64,000 nt of DNA, taken from Mucilaginibacter rubeus (GTDB lineage Bacteria; Bacteroidota; Bacteroidia; Sphingobacteriales; Sphingobacteriaceae). The stretch lies in assembly GCF_014643835.1 (NCBI RefSeq), contig NZ_BMKD01000001.1, positions 1,550,001 to 1,614,000 on the forward strand, in the 5' to 3' direction. Every line of letters starts with the position of its first letter. The first letter of the stretch is position 1. Below are positions 8,810 through 16,386 of the stretch, piece by piece. The translations under genes were made by a program, and so were the position numbers. A model generated the notes under the pieces. It had not been told where the DNA came from. It searched no databases and saw nothing but the letters and a program-made list of their open reading frames with translations.

Positions 8810-11809
8810 ATGAATAACGACGCCGGCCTTCATCAACAATTAAGCGAAGATATTTTCCGTATGCTGATAAGGGAGTCTCCTACCCCGGTAGCATTATATA
8901 TTGGCGAAACAATGGAGATCAGGATTGCCAATAAAGCCATGATAGATATATGGGGGAAGGGCGATGATGTTATTGGGCATAAATATTTTGACCTACTGCC
9001 CGAATTCGAAGAGCCGGGCTTTCATGCAATATTATCAAATGTATACGATAACGGTACGGCTTATGAATGGAAAGAGCAAAGGGTTGATGTTATGGTTGAC
9101 GATAAACTTGAAGAATTTTACTTCAACTTTATTTTTAAACCATTACGGAACAATGATGGTAAAGTTTGGGGTGTGCTGAATACAGCTACAGATGTTACCG
9201 AACTGGTTAACACCCGCAAAAAGCTGGCTGAAACTGAACAGCGTGCTCAATTTGCCCTGCAAGCTGCCGAACTGGGTACCTGGGATTTAAACCCCAGATT
9301 AGAAACCGCAACATGGGATGACCGCTGTAAAGAGCTTTGCGGTTTTCGAAAAGATGATGAGATAAAGTATCATGATCTGTTGAAATTTGTCCACCCGGAA
9401 GATGAGCAACGCTTGCGAACAGCAGTAATGCAGGCTTATGATCCTGTAGGCAATGGTAATTATGATATAATCGTCCGCACTGTTGATGACACAGGACACT
9501 TGAAATACTGGATTCACCTGAAAGGTAAAGCGTATTTTAACGATAATCATGAGCCCATCCGCTTTGCAGGTACCGTACAGGATATAACCCGCGAAATATT
9601 AGATAAACAGGAACAACAAAAACTGATTGCGCTGATTGATAAAACAGCCGACGTGGTTGCAGTAGGCAGCATGGACGGTTCTGTAACCTATATCAATAAA
9701 ACGGCATACACTATATTAGGTATCGGGAGTACAAAGGAGGCTTTAAAACCCGGCGTTGAATATTTTGCAGATCATGAAGCAGACAAAGTAATTAATGAGA
9801 TAAACCCCGCTGTACAGCAGTACGGTAAGTGGGAAGGTGAAATGCACTACCGGCATTTTAAAACAGGAGAGAATATTCCGGTTTACGTTAACTGTTTCAG
9901 AATCGATGATCCGTTAAATGGCTTGCCTATTGGTATGGCATCCGTGGCCCGCGATCTGCGCCCCGAAAAAGCGGCAAGAAATGAGCAGTATAAATTATTG
10001 TCGCTTATTAACCATAGCTCAGATTTTGTAAGCCTATCCAACCTTGATGGTAATGTAACCTATGTAAATACCGCCGGGCGAAAAATGTTAGGTATAAAAG
10101 GTGCCAACGGGCACAGGAGGCACAACAGTGAATATTTAATGCCTGATGAGCTTGATAAGCTGAGGGACAAAGTAAATCCAATTTTAATGAAGCATGGTAA
10201 ATGGAGCGGTGAAGTACTTTACCGTCATTTCCAAACCGGCGAAGCCATACCTGTGTACGGTACCACCATGCTGGTTTATGACGCTGTAACCGGCTTGCCA
10301 CAAGGCCGGGCTTCAATTGCAAGGGATCTGCGAAGGGAAATTGCCGATAAAAAAGCCCTTACTGATAGTGAACGATTGCTTAAAAACATTACTAATGCAT
10401 CGCCAACAGTACTTTGGATGGCCGATGCTGAAGGTAATATCACTTACGTAAATCAAACCTGGGTTGATTGGACCGGCATTAAATATGAGGATAATATGGG
10501 CGCAGGATGGATCAACGCGCTTTTAGAAGAAGACAGAACCAGGGCTGCTGAAAAGTTCTTAACCGATTTAAATGCCCGCCGGTTCTATGAAGTTGATTTT
10601 AGGATCACACGCAGGGATGGTGAAATAAGATGGTGTATAGCCACCGGCAATCCGCAATACAATGAACAGGGGGAATTTACCGGGTACATAGGTGCTTGTA
10701 CTGATGTCACCGATAAAACACTTGCCGAAAGCGAAGTGAAATTACGTAACAGGGAATTGAATAACCAGATCAGGCAGTTTGAGTTTGTTACTGGTTTTAT
10801 GCCAGTGCAACTTTGGACGGCCCGCACGGATGGTCAGGTCGACTACTTCAATCAACGTGCTGTAGATTACTTTGGCGCCCAAGCAAATGAAATAGCAGCA
10901 TCCTGGCTCAATGCTATTCATCCCGATGATAGGGATGCTTGTGTTGAGGCTTGGAACTATGCAGTGAACACGGGTAATGTTTACCAATGTGAATTTAGAT
11001 TAAAAGATAAAGATCAAAACTACAAGTGGCATTTGTCCAGGGCTTTACCCTTTATCATTGACGGTAAGATCATTAAATGGTTTGGCACTAATACAGATAT
11101 TGATGAGCAGAAACAACTACAACGGCAAAAAGATGATTTTTTAGGTATTGCAAGTCATGAATTGAAAACCCCGGTTACCAGCATAAAAGCATATGCCCAG
11201 GTATTGGGTGCTATGCTTAGCAAAGAAGGCGAGCAAAAAAAAGCCGAAATGGTACTTAGGATGGATGCCCAGATTAACCGTCTTACCAACCTCATAGGCG
11301 ATCTCCTTGATGTTACCAAGATTAACTCGGGGAGGCTACAGTTTAATAAAACATGGTTCGATTTTAATGAAACACTACAGGAAACTGTTGAAGACCTGCA
11401 GCACACTACCCAAAAACATAAACTTATCCAAAACTTTACCCCAACAGGCCGTATCTATTCAGACAAAGATCGTGTAAGCCAGGTTATTACCAACCTTATT
11501 ACAAATGCTATCAAATATTCTCCGCATACCGATACCATCATCATCAGCACCCGCCGCGAAAACAATGAGGTGATTGTTTGTGTGCAGGATTTTGGCATCG
11601 GCATACCCGAAGACAAGAAGGACCGGGTGTTTGAGCAATTTTACCGGGTAAGCGGGAATAAGCAGCATACTTTCCCCGGTTTGGGGTTAGGATTATACAT
11701 CTCTTCAGAAATTATTAAGCGAGAAGGCGGCAGAATGTGGGTAAACAGCATTGAAGGCAAAGGGTCTACTTTTTGCTTTGCATTACCTGTAGATGATATC
11801 AACAGTTAA
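8810..11809 (+). CDS. Multi-PAS sensor histidine kinase (six PAS domains)
   Basis: 999-aa cytoplasmic sensor kinase with no transmembrane segment. Six PAS/PAC modules are visible at about 14-130, 147-262, 270-390, 396-515, 527-640 and 655-770, followed by HisKA with His783 in ASHELKTP and an HATPase_c domain (G1 DFGIGIP, G2 GLGLGLYIS). PAS 3 and 4 are clearly internal duplicates: both carry YGKWEGE/HGKWSGE and YRHFKTGENIPVY/YRHFQTGEAIPVY and a shared ARDLR ending. The last two PAS domains resemble those of the kinase in the kai operon, which suggests common ancestry. The gene is divergent from kaiC and followed by a single-domain receiver gene, its likely phosphotransfer partner. Confidence 0.93.
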   Translation: MNNDAGLHQQLSEDIFRMLIRESPTPVALYIGETMEIRIANKAMIDIWGKGDDVIGHKYFDLLPEFEEPGFHAILSNVYDNGTAYEWKEQRVDVMVDDKLEEFYFNFIFKPLRNNDGKVWGVLNTATDVTELVNTRKKLAETEQRAQFALQAAELGTWDLNPRLETATWDDRCKELCGFRKDDEIKYHDLLKFVHPEDEQRLRTAVMQAYDPVGNGNYDIIVRTVDDTGHLKYWIHLKGKAYFNDNHEPIRFAGTVQDITREILDKQEQQKLIALIDKTADVVAVGSMDGSVTYINKTAYTILGIGSTKEALKPGVEYFADHEADKVINEINPAVQQYGKWEGEMHYRHFKTGENIPVYVNCFRIDDPLNGLPIGMASVARDLRPEKAARNEQYKLLSLINHSSDFVSLSNLDGNVTYVNTAGRKMLGIKGANGHRRHNSEYLMPDELDKLRDKVNPILMKHGKWSGEVLYRHFQTGEAIPVYGTTMLVYDAVTGLPQGRASIARDLRREIADKKALTDSERLLKNITNASPTVLWMADAEGNITYVNQTWVDWTGIKYEDNMGAGWINALLEEDRTRAAEKFLTDLNARRFYEVDFRITRRDGEIRWCIATGNPQYNEQGEFTGYIGACTDVTDKTLAESEVKLRNRELNNQIRQFEFVTGFMPVQLWTARTDGQVDYFNQRAVDYFGAQANEIAASWLNAIHPDDRDACVEAWNYAVNTGNVYQCEFRLKDKDQNYKWHLSRALPFIIDGKIIKWFGTNTDIDEQKQLQRQKDDFLGIASHELKTPVTSIKAYAQVLGAMLSKEGEQKKAEMVLRMDAQINRLTNLIGDLLDVTKINSGRLQFNKTWFDFNETLQETVEDLQHTTQKHKLIQNFTPTGRIYSDKDRVSQVITNLITNAIKYSPHTDTIIISTRRENNEVIVCVQDFGIGIPEDKKDRVFEQFYRVSGNKQHTFPGLGLGLYISSEIIKREGGRMWVNSIEGKGSTFCFALPVDDINS

Positions 11810-11888
11810 TGATCTGTTGGATAGTTTACAATCAGGTAAATTTATCACAGCTAATTTCAGAGGGTTTAACCAAGCCCTTACGCCTAAA

Positions 11889-12260
11889 ATGGATACAAAG
11901 AACAAGAAAATCATGATTGCGGATGATGACCCCGGCATTGTAGATGCTGTGGAAATGCTGCTTGAATTTGAAGGCTATGAGGTAACGTCAACCGTAGATG
12001 GTACAACAGTACTTGATATGAAAGACGAACTCCCCGACTTGCTACTGTTAGATATCTGGATGAGCGGCGAAGACGGTCGCGATATCTGCAGGAAGCTAAA
12101 ACAAGACGAGCTAACCAAAGATATACCTGTTATCATGATATCGGCAAGTCGCGATATACGTGATTCTGCAATGATGGCCGGTGCAGACGACTTTTTAGCC
12201 AAGCCTTTTGACATGGATGATTTACTAAAAAAAGTGGCCTATTTTGTTCAAAAACCTTAA
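11889..12260 (+). CDS. Single-domain response regulator (CheY-like receiver)
   Basis: 123-aa receiver: acidic pair Asp12/Asp13 (IADDDP), phospho-acceptor Asp55 in LLLLDIWM, conserved Ser/Thr region (MISAS) and Lys in LAKPFD. There is no DNA-binding or enzymatic output domain, so it acts by protein contact or phosphorelay. An in-frame ATG lies at 11793, inside the kinase gene; I prefer 11889 because the receiver fold begins right after it and the upstream 32 residues look unlike the family. The gap from the kinase stop is then 79 bp. A GC-rich hairpin with a T run follows 60 bp after the stop. Confidence 0.9.
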   Translation: MDTKNKKIMIADDDPGIVDAVEMLLEFEGYEVTSTVDGTTVLDMKDELPDLLLLDIWMSGEDGRDICRKLKQDELTKDIPVIMISASRDIRDSAMMAGADDFLAKPFDMDDLLKKVAYFVQKP

Positions 12261-12294
12261 TAATAGACAACAAGCATCAATCAACTAAATAAAC

Positions 12295-12358
12295 ATTACC
12301 CCTCTTCGGAAAGAACCTTATGGCGGCCGTCTCACCCGGCCGCCGGTTTTTCCCGTTG
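12295..12358 (+). repeat. Hairpin element copy A, also an intrinsic terminator
   Basis: 64-bp element that begins ATTACCCCTCT and ends CCCGTTG. It contains a perfect 8-bp stem (GGCGGCCG at 12322-12329, CGGCCGCC at 12337-12344) with a 7-base loop and a following GGTTTTT, so it is a good terminator for the kinase/receiver unit. A related element (copy B) lies about 50 bp downstream and shares the whole layout, not just the stem. Confidence 0.75.
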
Positions 12359-12406
12359 CTTAAGTATCCCTTTAAAATTAATATAAAACTGACATGCTAA
12401 AATGCT

Positions 12407-12471
12407 ATTACGCCTCTCCGGGATAAGTCCTCGCGATGGCCGTTTTATCCGGTCGCCGATTCATCCAGTTG
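12407..12471 (+). repeat. Hairpin element copy B
   Basis: 65-bp relative of the element at 12295-12358. Both start ATTACnCCTCT and end CnGTTG, and the centre has a hairpin in which GATGGCCG pairs with CGGTCGCC (7 of 8 positions, counting G-U pairs) around a 7-base loop. Several differences from copy A are compensated by base pairing or G-U pairs, suggesting that the RNA fold is conserved. It lacks the T run of copy A, so termination is unlikely here. It lies 72 bp upstream of the next start codon. Confidence 0.55.
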
Positions 12472-12543
12472 TATTTTATGGCATGTAGTTAAACTGGTCA
12501 TTTCACTGGTCAACCTAACTAAAATATAAAAACATTAACCCAT

Positions 12544-13050
12544 ATGATACGTTATTTATTAAAACAAAACAATAACGCCATGGGAGTTTTACAGCACGTA
12601 CAACATCAGATCTCGGCACTGAACGATCTGATCAAGATAAATAACGACCGGATAGCCGGATATCACAAGGCTACCGAAGCAACAGATGAAACCGGATTGA
12701 ATTTACTTTTTAATGAATATATTGATCAAAGCAAAAATTACGTTAGTGAAATACGCGATTACATTCATGTATTAGGAGGAGATCCAGCAGACGGTACTAC
12801 CCTCGCGGGGAAATTTTATCACGCCTGGATGGATGTAAAATCGGTTTTTGTTAGTAAAGACAGCCGCTCGATACTTTCGGATTGCGAATATGGCGAAGAT
12901 ATAGCAAAAAAAGCTTATCGCGCCGCGCTTGACGATAAAGAGTTGATATGGGAAGATGAGCAGGTTGTAACCCTGCTTAATAACCATTTAGAAGGTTTAA
13001 AAAAAGCGCATGATACCATTAAATCGTTAAGAGATACGGTTAATGCCTGA
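12544..13050 (+). CDS. PA2169-family four-helix-bundle protein (DUF2383)
   Basis: 168-aa all-helical protein. It has the ferritin-like layout typical of the PA2169/DUF2383 family: helix 1 (VQHQISALNDLIKINNDRIAGY), helix 2 (NEYIDQSKNYVSEIRDYI), a GGDPADGTTLAGKFYHAWMD turn, then two more helices with KAYRAAL and LEGLKKAHDTIKSL. Members are associated with stress responses, but no biochemical function is established. The likely start is 12544 (ATG); a second ATG 12 codons in is also possible. The leader carries the twin hairpin elements. Confidence 0.8.
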   Translation: MIRYLLKQNNNAMGVLQHVQHQISALNDLIKINNDRIAGYHKATEATDETGLNLLFNEYIDQSKNYVSEIRDYIHVLGGDPADGTTLAGKFYHAWMDVKSVFVSKDSRSILSDCEYGEDIAKKAYRAALDDKELIWEDEQVVTLLNNHLEGLKKAHDTIKSLRDTVNA

Positions 13051-13075
13051 TCATAATTTTTGTTATATTGAGCAA

Positions 13076-13354
13076 ATGAACAATTCAAATCAATCATTTT
13101 TTTCGGCATGCCGCATACCTGGTCAATACGCTAAGGTTGCCTGCACACAGGATAAGGTAATTTATACGCTTTCGCAATTAAAGCAGGCCACAGTTGCTGA
13201 TATAGCGTTGAAGTTAAGGGAGTATGAACCAACGGTAAATACTTTCACACATGAGAAAAACACAATTGAAGTGCTTGACTATTTGTTTGCCCGCGGTTTG
13301 GTAAAGATCACCAAACAAAACGGCGAGTTAAACTACAACCTGGTTAAGGCTTAA
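13076..13354 (+). CDS. Small winged-helix-like protein, unknown function
   Basis: 92-aa protein. Residues 20-92 (VIYTLSQLKQATVADIALKL, then VLDYLFARGLVKI and a short beta-hairpin) look like a winged-helix fold: helices followed by a G/L-V-K-I-T strand and a Q-N-G-E-L-N-Y wing. It could be a small DNA-binding or protein-interaction module. Another in-frame ATG at 13043 overlaps the upstream gene by 8 bp; 13076 gives a 25-bp gap and is preferred. It probably shares a transcript with the DUF2383 gene. Confidence 0.6.
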   Translation: MNNSNQSFFSACRIPGQYAKVACTQDKVIYTLSQLKQATVADIALKLREYEPTVNTFTHEKNTIEVLDYLFARGLVKITKQNGELNYNLVKA

Positions 13355-13379
13355 GCAGGCTGTAGTTTAATGCATTTTA

Positions 13380-13769
13380 TTACATACCTGGCGCAAGTGG
13401 TTTGGCCGAAACTACGCTGTCAACTACAAAAACGCTCACCCCTCTCCATGGCAGCGTGTGCAGGTATTCTTTATAGTGAAGTTCTAAAAATGAGCCAGCG
13501 TTGCTGCTCAGTTCTTTTGCTACTTTTTCGTCGGTTACCGAAAATATAAATTCATTTGAGCCAATTGTGCCCCCTGTAACCTGTGTGCGGAGCCCGCTTT
13601 GAATTAACCTGCCTTCATAAGTTTTAAATACGTAACCTTTCTTTACAAAATAGTTCATAGTACCGGCTTTGGTTCCCTCGCCAAAAACAAAATAATATCG
13701 ATAGTAAAAAAAGCCTACTATAATCAGTAGTAATATAAGGGTGATAATAACCTTAGTTTTTGTTTTCAT
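13380..13769 (-). CDS. Conserved small membrane-anchored protein
   Basis: 129-aa protein of unknown function. Residues 6-26 are a single N-terminal hydrophobic helix (VIITLILLLIIVGFFYY). It is flanked by lysines on the N-terminal side, giving an N-in orientation with the rest in the periplasm. The soluble part has a beta-rich pattern with KTYEGRLIQSG and EFIFSVTD. Similar proteins recur in Bacteroidota; no catalytic motif is visible. The 3' end lies 26 bp from the convergent winged-helix gene. Confidence 0.65.
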   Translation of the reverse strand: MKTKTKVIITLILLLIIVGFFYYRYYFVFGEGTKAGTMNYFVKKGYVFKTYEGRLIQSGLRTQVTGGTIGSNEFIFSVTDEKVAKELSSNAGSFLELHYKEYLHTLPWRGVSVFVVDSVVSAKPLAPGM

Positions 13770-13844
13770 CGGAGATTTTATTTGCTAACTAAGCTACAAA
13801 AACTTAGCAGGTAAGCAAACATTTATATCATGACAATGGCCTGT

Positions 13845-14639
13845 TTAGTTTGCCGGCTTCTCTCCTTCTTTGATTTTCGTGAGGGTCACTTTTTTAAAAG
13901 ACTCCACTAAGAAGGTAACCAAACCGCTTAGGCTAAAAGGTGGATCATTGGTAGTTAGCGTAAGTTTGTCCTTATTGTTTTCAAAATCGATATCCAGGTA
14001 ATAATTAGGTGCATCTGTAACCTGGCTACCCTGTTTCCAATCGTACATCTTTTTTAGTTCGCTCCGTTTTAGCCAATAGTTGAGGCTATCAAGTTGCTGG
14101 TTAGTAAGCTTCCCGGCATAATCTCCCTTATAGGGATCTGCAAACTCGCCGCCTTTTAATCGATAAGTGCCATCTGCCCAAATATTGATCAGTAATTGAG
14201 GGCAATTGCCATAACAGGTTGAGGAGAGGAAACGAAGTTTTGAAAATTTGATCCCGTTATCGAAACTGGCCTTATAATTTTTAAACTGTAAGGGAGGGCG
14301 ACCAGCTAATTTTATAGCATTATCATTAACAGCTTTGATAGTCAATTTTTTGCCATCAAAATAGTTGATGATAAACTTAGAAACATCAATATGCTGTTGT
14401 TTAAAATTATCTGCACTGGTAGTATATGTATCAATTATTTTAAGCGTATCATGCTCTATTTTGTATTTGTTTTCGTGTTTCTTATATCCATCCAAATTAA
14501 AATAAACCTTGCCGCTATTAAAATAAAGATAACCGAGGTCTTCGGTAATCCATTGTTCCGACTCAACAGTTGCATGCTGGCCCGATACTGTGCCACATAG
14601 GATAGTTAGCAATAAAACAAGCAGGGATACGCTTTTCAT
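13845..14639 (-). CDS. Secreted DUF6438-type protein
   Basis: 264-aa protein with a signal peptide (residues 1-20, LLVLLLTILCGTVSG) and a C-terminal segment with the features of the DUF6438 family: LRFLSSTCYGNCPQLLINI at about 131-149, then DGTYRLKGG and a conserved DAPNYYLDI near 205. The CYGNCP pair could form a disulfide or bind a ligand. Function unknown. It starts 11 bp after the HAD phosphatase stop on the same strand, so cotranscription is likely. Confidence 0.65.
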   Translation of the reverse strand: MKSVSLLVLLLTILCGTVSGQHATVESEQWITEDLGYLYFNSGKVYFNLDGYKKHENKYKIEHDTLKIIDTYTTSADNFKQQHIDVSKFIINYFDGKKLTIKAVNDNAIKLAGRPPLQFKNYKASFDNGIKFSKLRFLSSTCYGNCPQLLINIWADGTYRLKGGEFADPYKGDYAGKLTNQQLDSLNYWLKRSELKKMYDWKQGSQVTDAPNYYLDIDFENNKDKLTLTTNDPPFSLSGLVTFLVESFKKVTLTKIKEGEKPAN

Positions 14640-14650
14640 TTAAATTTAAC

Positions 14651-15283
14651 TTACAAACTCAAATAATATTGGGTAAGGGATTCAAAATCGTCAAACTTAT
14701 GATCATAGTCATCCGTATTACCAAAGCCGTAACTAACAAACACAAATGGTATACCGGCAAGGCGCGTTTGTTCAGCATCGCCATTAGTATCGCCTATGTA
14801 AACCGGGTTCTGCAAATTGTGTTTATTCATGAGCAGATGCATATTGTGGTTTTTAGGCATCTGGTTGGTGCCATAAGCCATACTATCTGTAATAACTTCA
14901 TTAATGCCTGCCCATGTTAAAAACAACGGAATAATACCAACAGCACAGTTACTTAATACAAATAATTTGTATTTGCCTGCCAATTGTTCCAGGCCTTTAG
15001 TAACTCCTTTATACATAATACCACCGCTGGTTGGTAATATTTCGCGCCTTACCTGGTTTACCGCATTGTAGATCTCCATCCCCTTTTCCTCATCAAATTC
15101 GGGCAGCATTACCCGTGTAAGCTTTTTACCATCCATACCTATCACGTGCAGCAGTTCATCTCGTTTAATAGTCCTTTGAATATCAAGCTTTTGAAATATC
15201 AGGTTCCATGATTCGGCGTAGGTATCAACGGCATCCCAAAGGGTTCCGTCCATATCAAAAATGAGGCTATCGGGTTTCTGCAT
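14651..15283 (-). CDS. HAD-superfamily hydrolase, phosphoglycolate-phosphatase-like
   Basis: 210-aa HAD enzyme. Motif I is FDMDGTLWD (9-17, nucleophile Asp10), motif II VLSNC (about 114-118), and motif IV IGDTNGDAEQTRLAG (about 163-177) supplies the Mg-binding aspartates. A helical cap domain lies at about 20-85, as in subfamily I phosphoglycolate or beta-phosphoglucomutase-type phosphatases. Predicted to remove phosphate from a small metabolite; the substrate cannot be read from sequence. First gene of a minus-strand pair with the DUF6438 protein. Confidence 0.85.
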   Translation of the reverse strand: MQKPDSLIFDMDGTLWDAVDTYAESWNLIFQKLDIQRTIKRDELLHVIGMDGKKLTRVMLPEFDEEKGMEIYNAVNQVRREILPTSGGIMYKGVTKGLEQLAGKYKLFVLSNCAVGIIPLFLTWAGINEVITDSMAYGTNQMPKNHNMHLLMNKHNLQNPVYIGDTNGDAEQTRLAGIPFVFVSYGFGNTDDYDHKFDDFESLTQYYLSL

Positions 15284-15384
15284 TAGCTAAAAGTATGTTT
15301 TTCGCTAAGATGAAAAATTAACGGCAATTAATGTTCATGTTTTCTTCATTATTAATCCTCACCTTAGCATTGTGATAAGGTTAA

Positions 15385-15452
15385 CGCGGGTCGGCTTAGC
15401 AGGAGGCTGAGCCCGCAAAGAACCCCCGCCTCTCGGCGGGGGTTTCTTTTTA
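15385..15452 (+). ncRNA. Candidate small RNA: two hairpins, second is a terminator
   Basis: Hairpin 1 pairs GCGGG/CCCGC and, beyond a 4-base bulge, CTTAGC/GCTGAG around an AGGAG loop (about 15386-15416). Hairpin 2 is a perfect 10-bp stem (15421-15430 with 15435-15444, TCTC loop) followed by TCTTTTT. No plus-strand gene ends nearby, the closest being 2 kb upstream, so the terminator probably belongs to its own short transcript. I could not place a convincing promoter. Confidence 0.4.
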
Positions 15453-15464
15453 TACAGGTGGCTT

Positions 15465-15556
15465 TAAAGTCGTAAGTCCTAAGTTCAAAGTCTTAAGTCG
15501 TCACGATAATGGTTTATAATCCTCCAAGTTAAGACCTGGGGCCTCAAGACTTCTGA
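15465..15556. repeat. Low-complexity AAGTC/GACTT repeat tract
   Basis: About 90 bp made of degenerate copies of AAGTC and its complement: GTCGTAAGTCCTAAGTTC, AGTCTTAAGTCGTC, then the inverted forms GTTAAGACCT and CAAGACTTCTGAC. It ends at the stop codon of the metallo-beta-lactamase-fold gene. Similar tracts occur between genes in related genomes as far as I recall; there is no coding potential. Confidence 0.45.
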
Positions 15557-16216
15557 CTAAATACTTATCCCGTCCCCTACTTTATAAATTTCATGAAACT
15601 TGATTCCTTGCTTGTCAAAATGTTTTTTGTACGCGGCGTAACGCTGAAGTATGAAAAAATCTTTAGCAAACCCGTCGTGCACAGGCAAAATTTGCTTAGG
15701 ATGCAGCTCATCGGCAAAGGCCGAAATTGTTGGTTCATTGGCAAATGGAGCCATCGAAACCATGATCAGCAACTCGATACCTTTAAAATTCAAAAGCTTC
15801 TCTTCCATCGAATCAACGGGGTGCAATACTTTGTTATTGATTAGGAAGCCCGTCATTTGAGGTAGCGGATTATCCATGATAAGTTCGTGCCTCACCGGGA
15901 AAGCCTGGAGTTTAAATGGCCCGGCTTTATGAGTTCCCTCTTCAAGCAATGTATATTTAAAATTGATTTTCTCCAGCTCCTTTCCTACCTGCGAATTAGT
16001 GACAACCGCTGCGCCGCTTAACTCTACAATACTTTTTAAGATATCTATATCGAAATGATCGGGGTGGATATGGGTGATCACAATAGTTTTTACATCAACA
16101 AACAATTGTGGTGTAACCAAACCTTCGGCAAATGAAAACTTTCCGGGGTCAAACAAGAGCTGATAGCCGTCTAATTCAAAAAGCAGGCATGAATGAAGGT
16201 ATTTTGATATTTTCAT
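15557..16216 (-). CDS. Metallo-beta-lactamase-fold hydrolase (UlaG-like)
   Basis: 219-aa MBL-fold protein with the metal motif THIHPDHFD at about 50-58 and a late histidine in LPVHDGFAKD (about 177-186). The opening segment (MKISKYLHSCLLFELDGYQLLFDPG) matches the L-ascorbate-6-phosphate lactonase/YcjG-type branch that lacks the usual second-sphere motif. Predicted di-metal hydrolase of unknown substrate in the cytoplasm. It stands alone, downstream of PhoH on the same strand with a 170-bp gap that shows no clear terminator. Confidence 0.8.
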   Translation of the reverse strand: MKISKYLHSCLLFELDGYQLLFDPGKFSFAEGLVTPQLFVDVKTIVITHIHPDHFDIDILKSIVELSGAAVVTNSQVGKELEKINFKYTLLEEGTHKAGPFKLQAFPVRHELIMDNPLPQMTGFLINNKVLHPVDSMEEKLLNFKGIELLIMVSMAPFANEPTISAFADELHPKQILPVHDGFAKDFFILQRYAAYKKHFDKQGIKFHEIYKVGDGISI

Positions 16217-16386
16217 AAGCGCGTAGGTTTATTTCCTAAAGATACACAGGAAAGACTTATGAAGTTTTAAAAAGTTGATCCCGATTGAAAAGCGGATATC
16301 ACGCTCGGTGTTTGGACTCCAGGAATTTAGGGAGCGAATTATAAAAGCGCAAAGCCTTACTAAGTTAAAACGTTGCAAGTCTGGCT

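Noticed and set aside
11793-11888. N-terminal extension of the receiver protein
   Set aside because: Starts inside the kinase gene, is not receiver-like, and the fold begins cleanly at the ATG at 11889.
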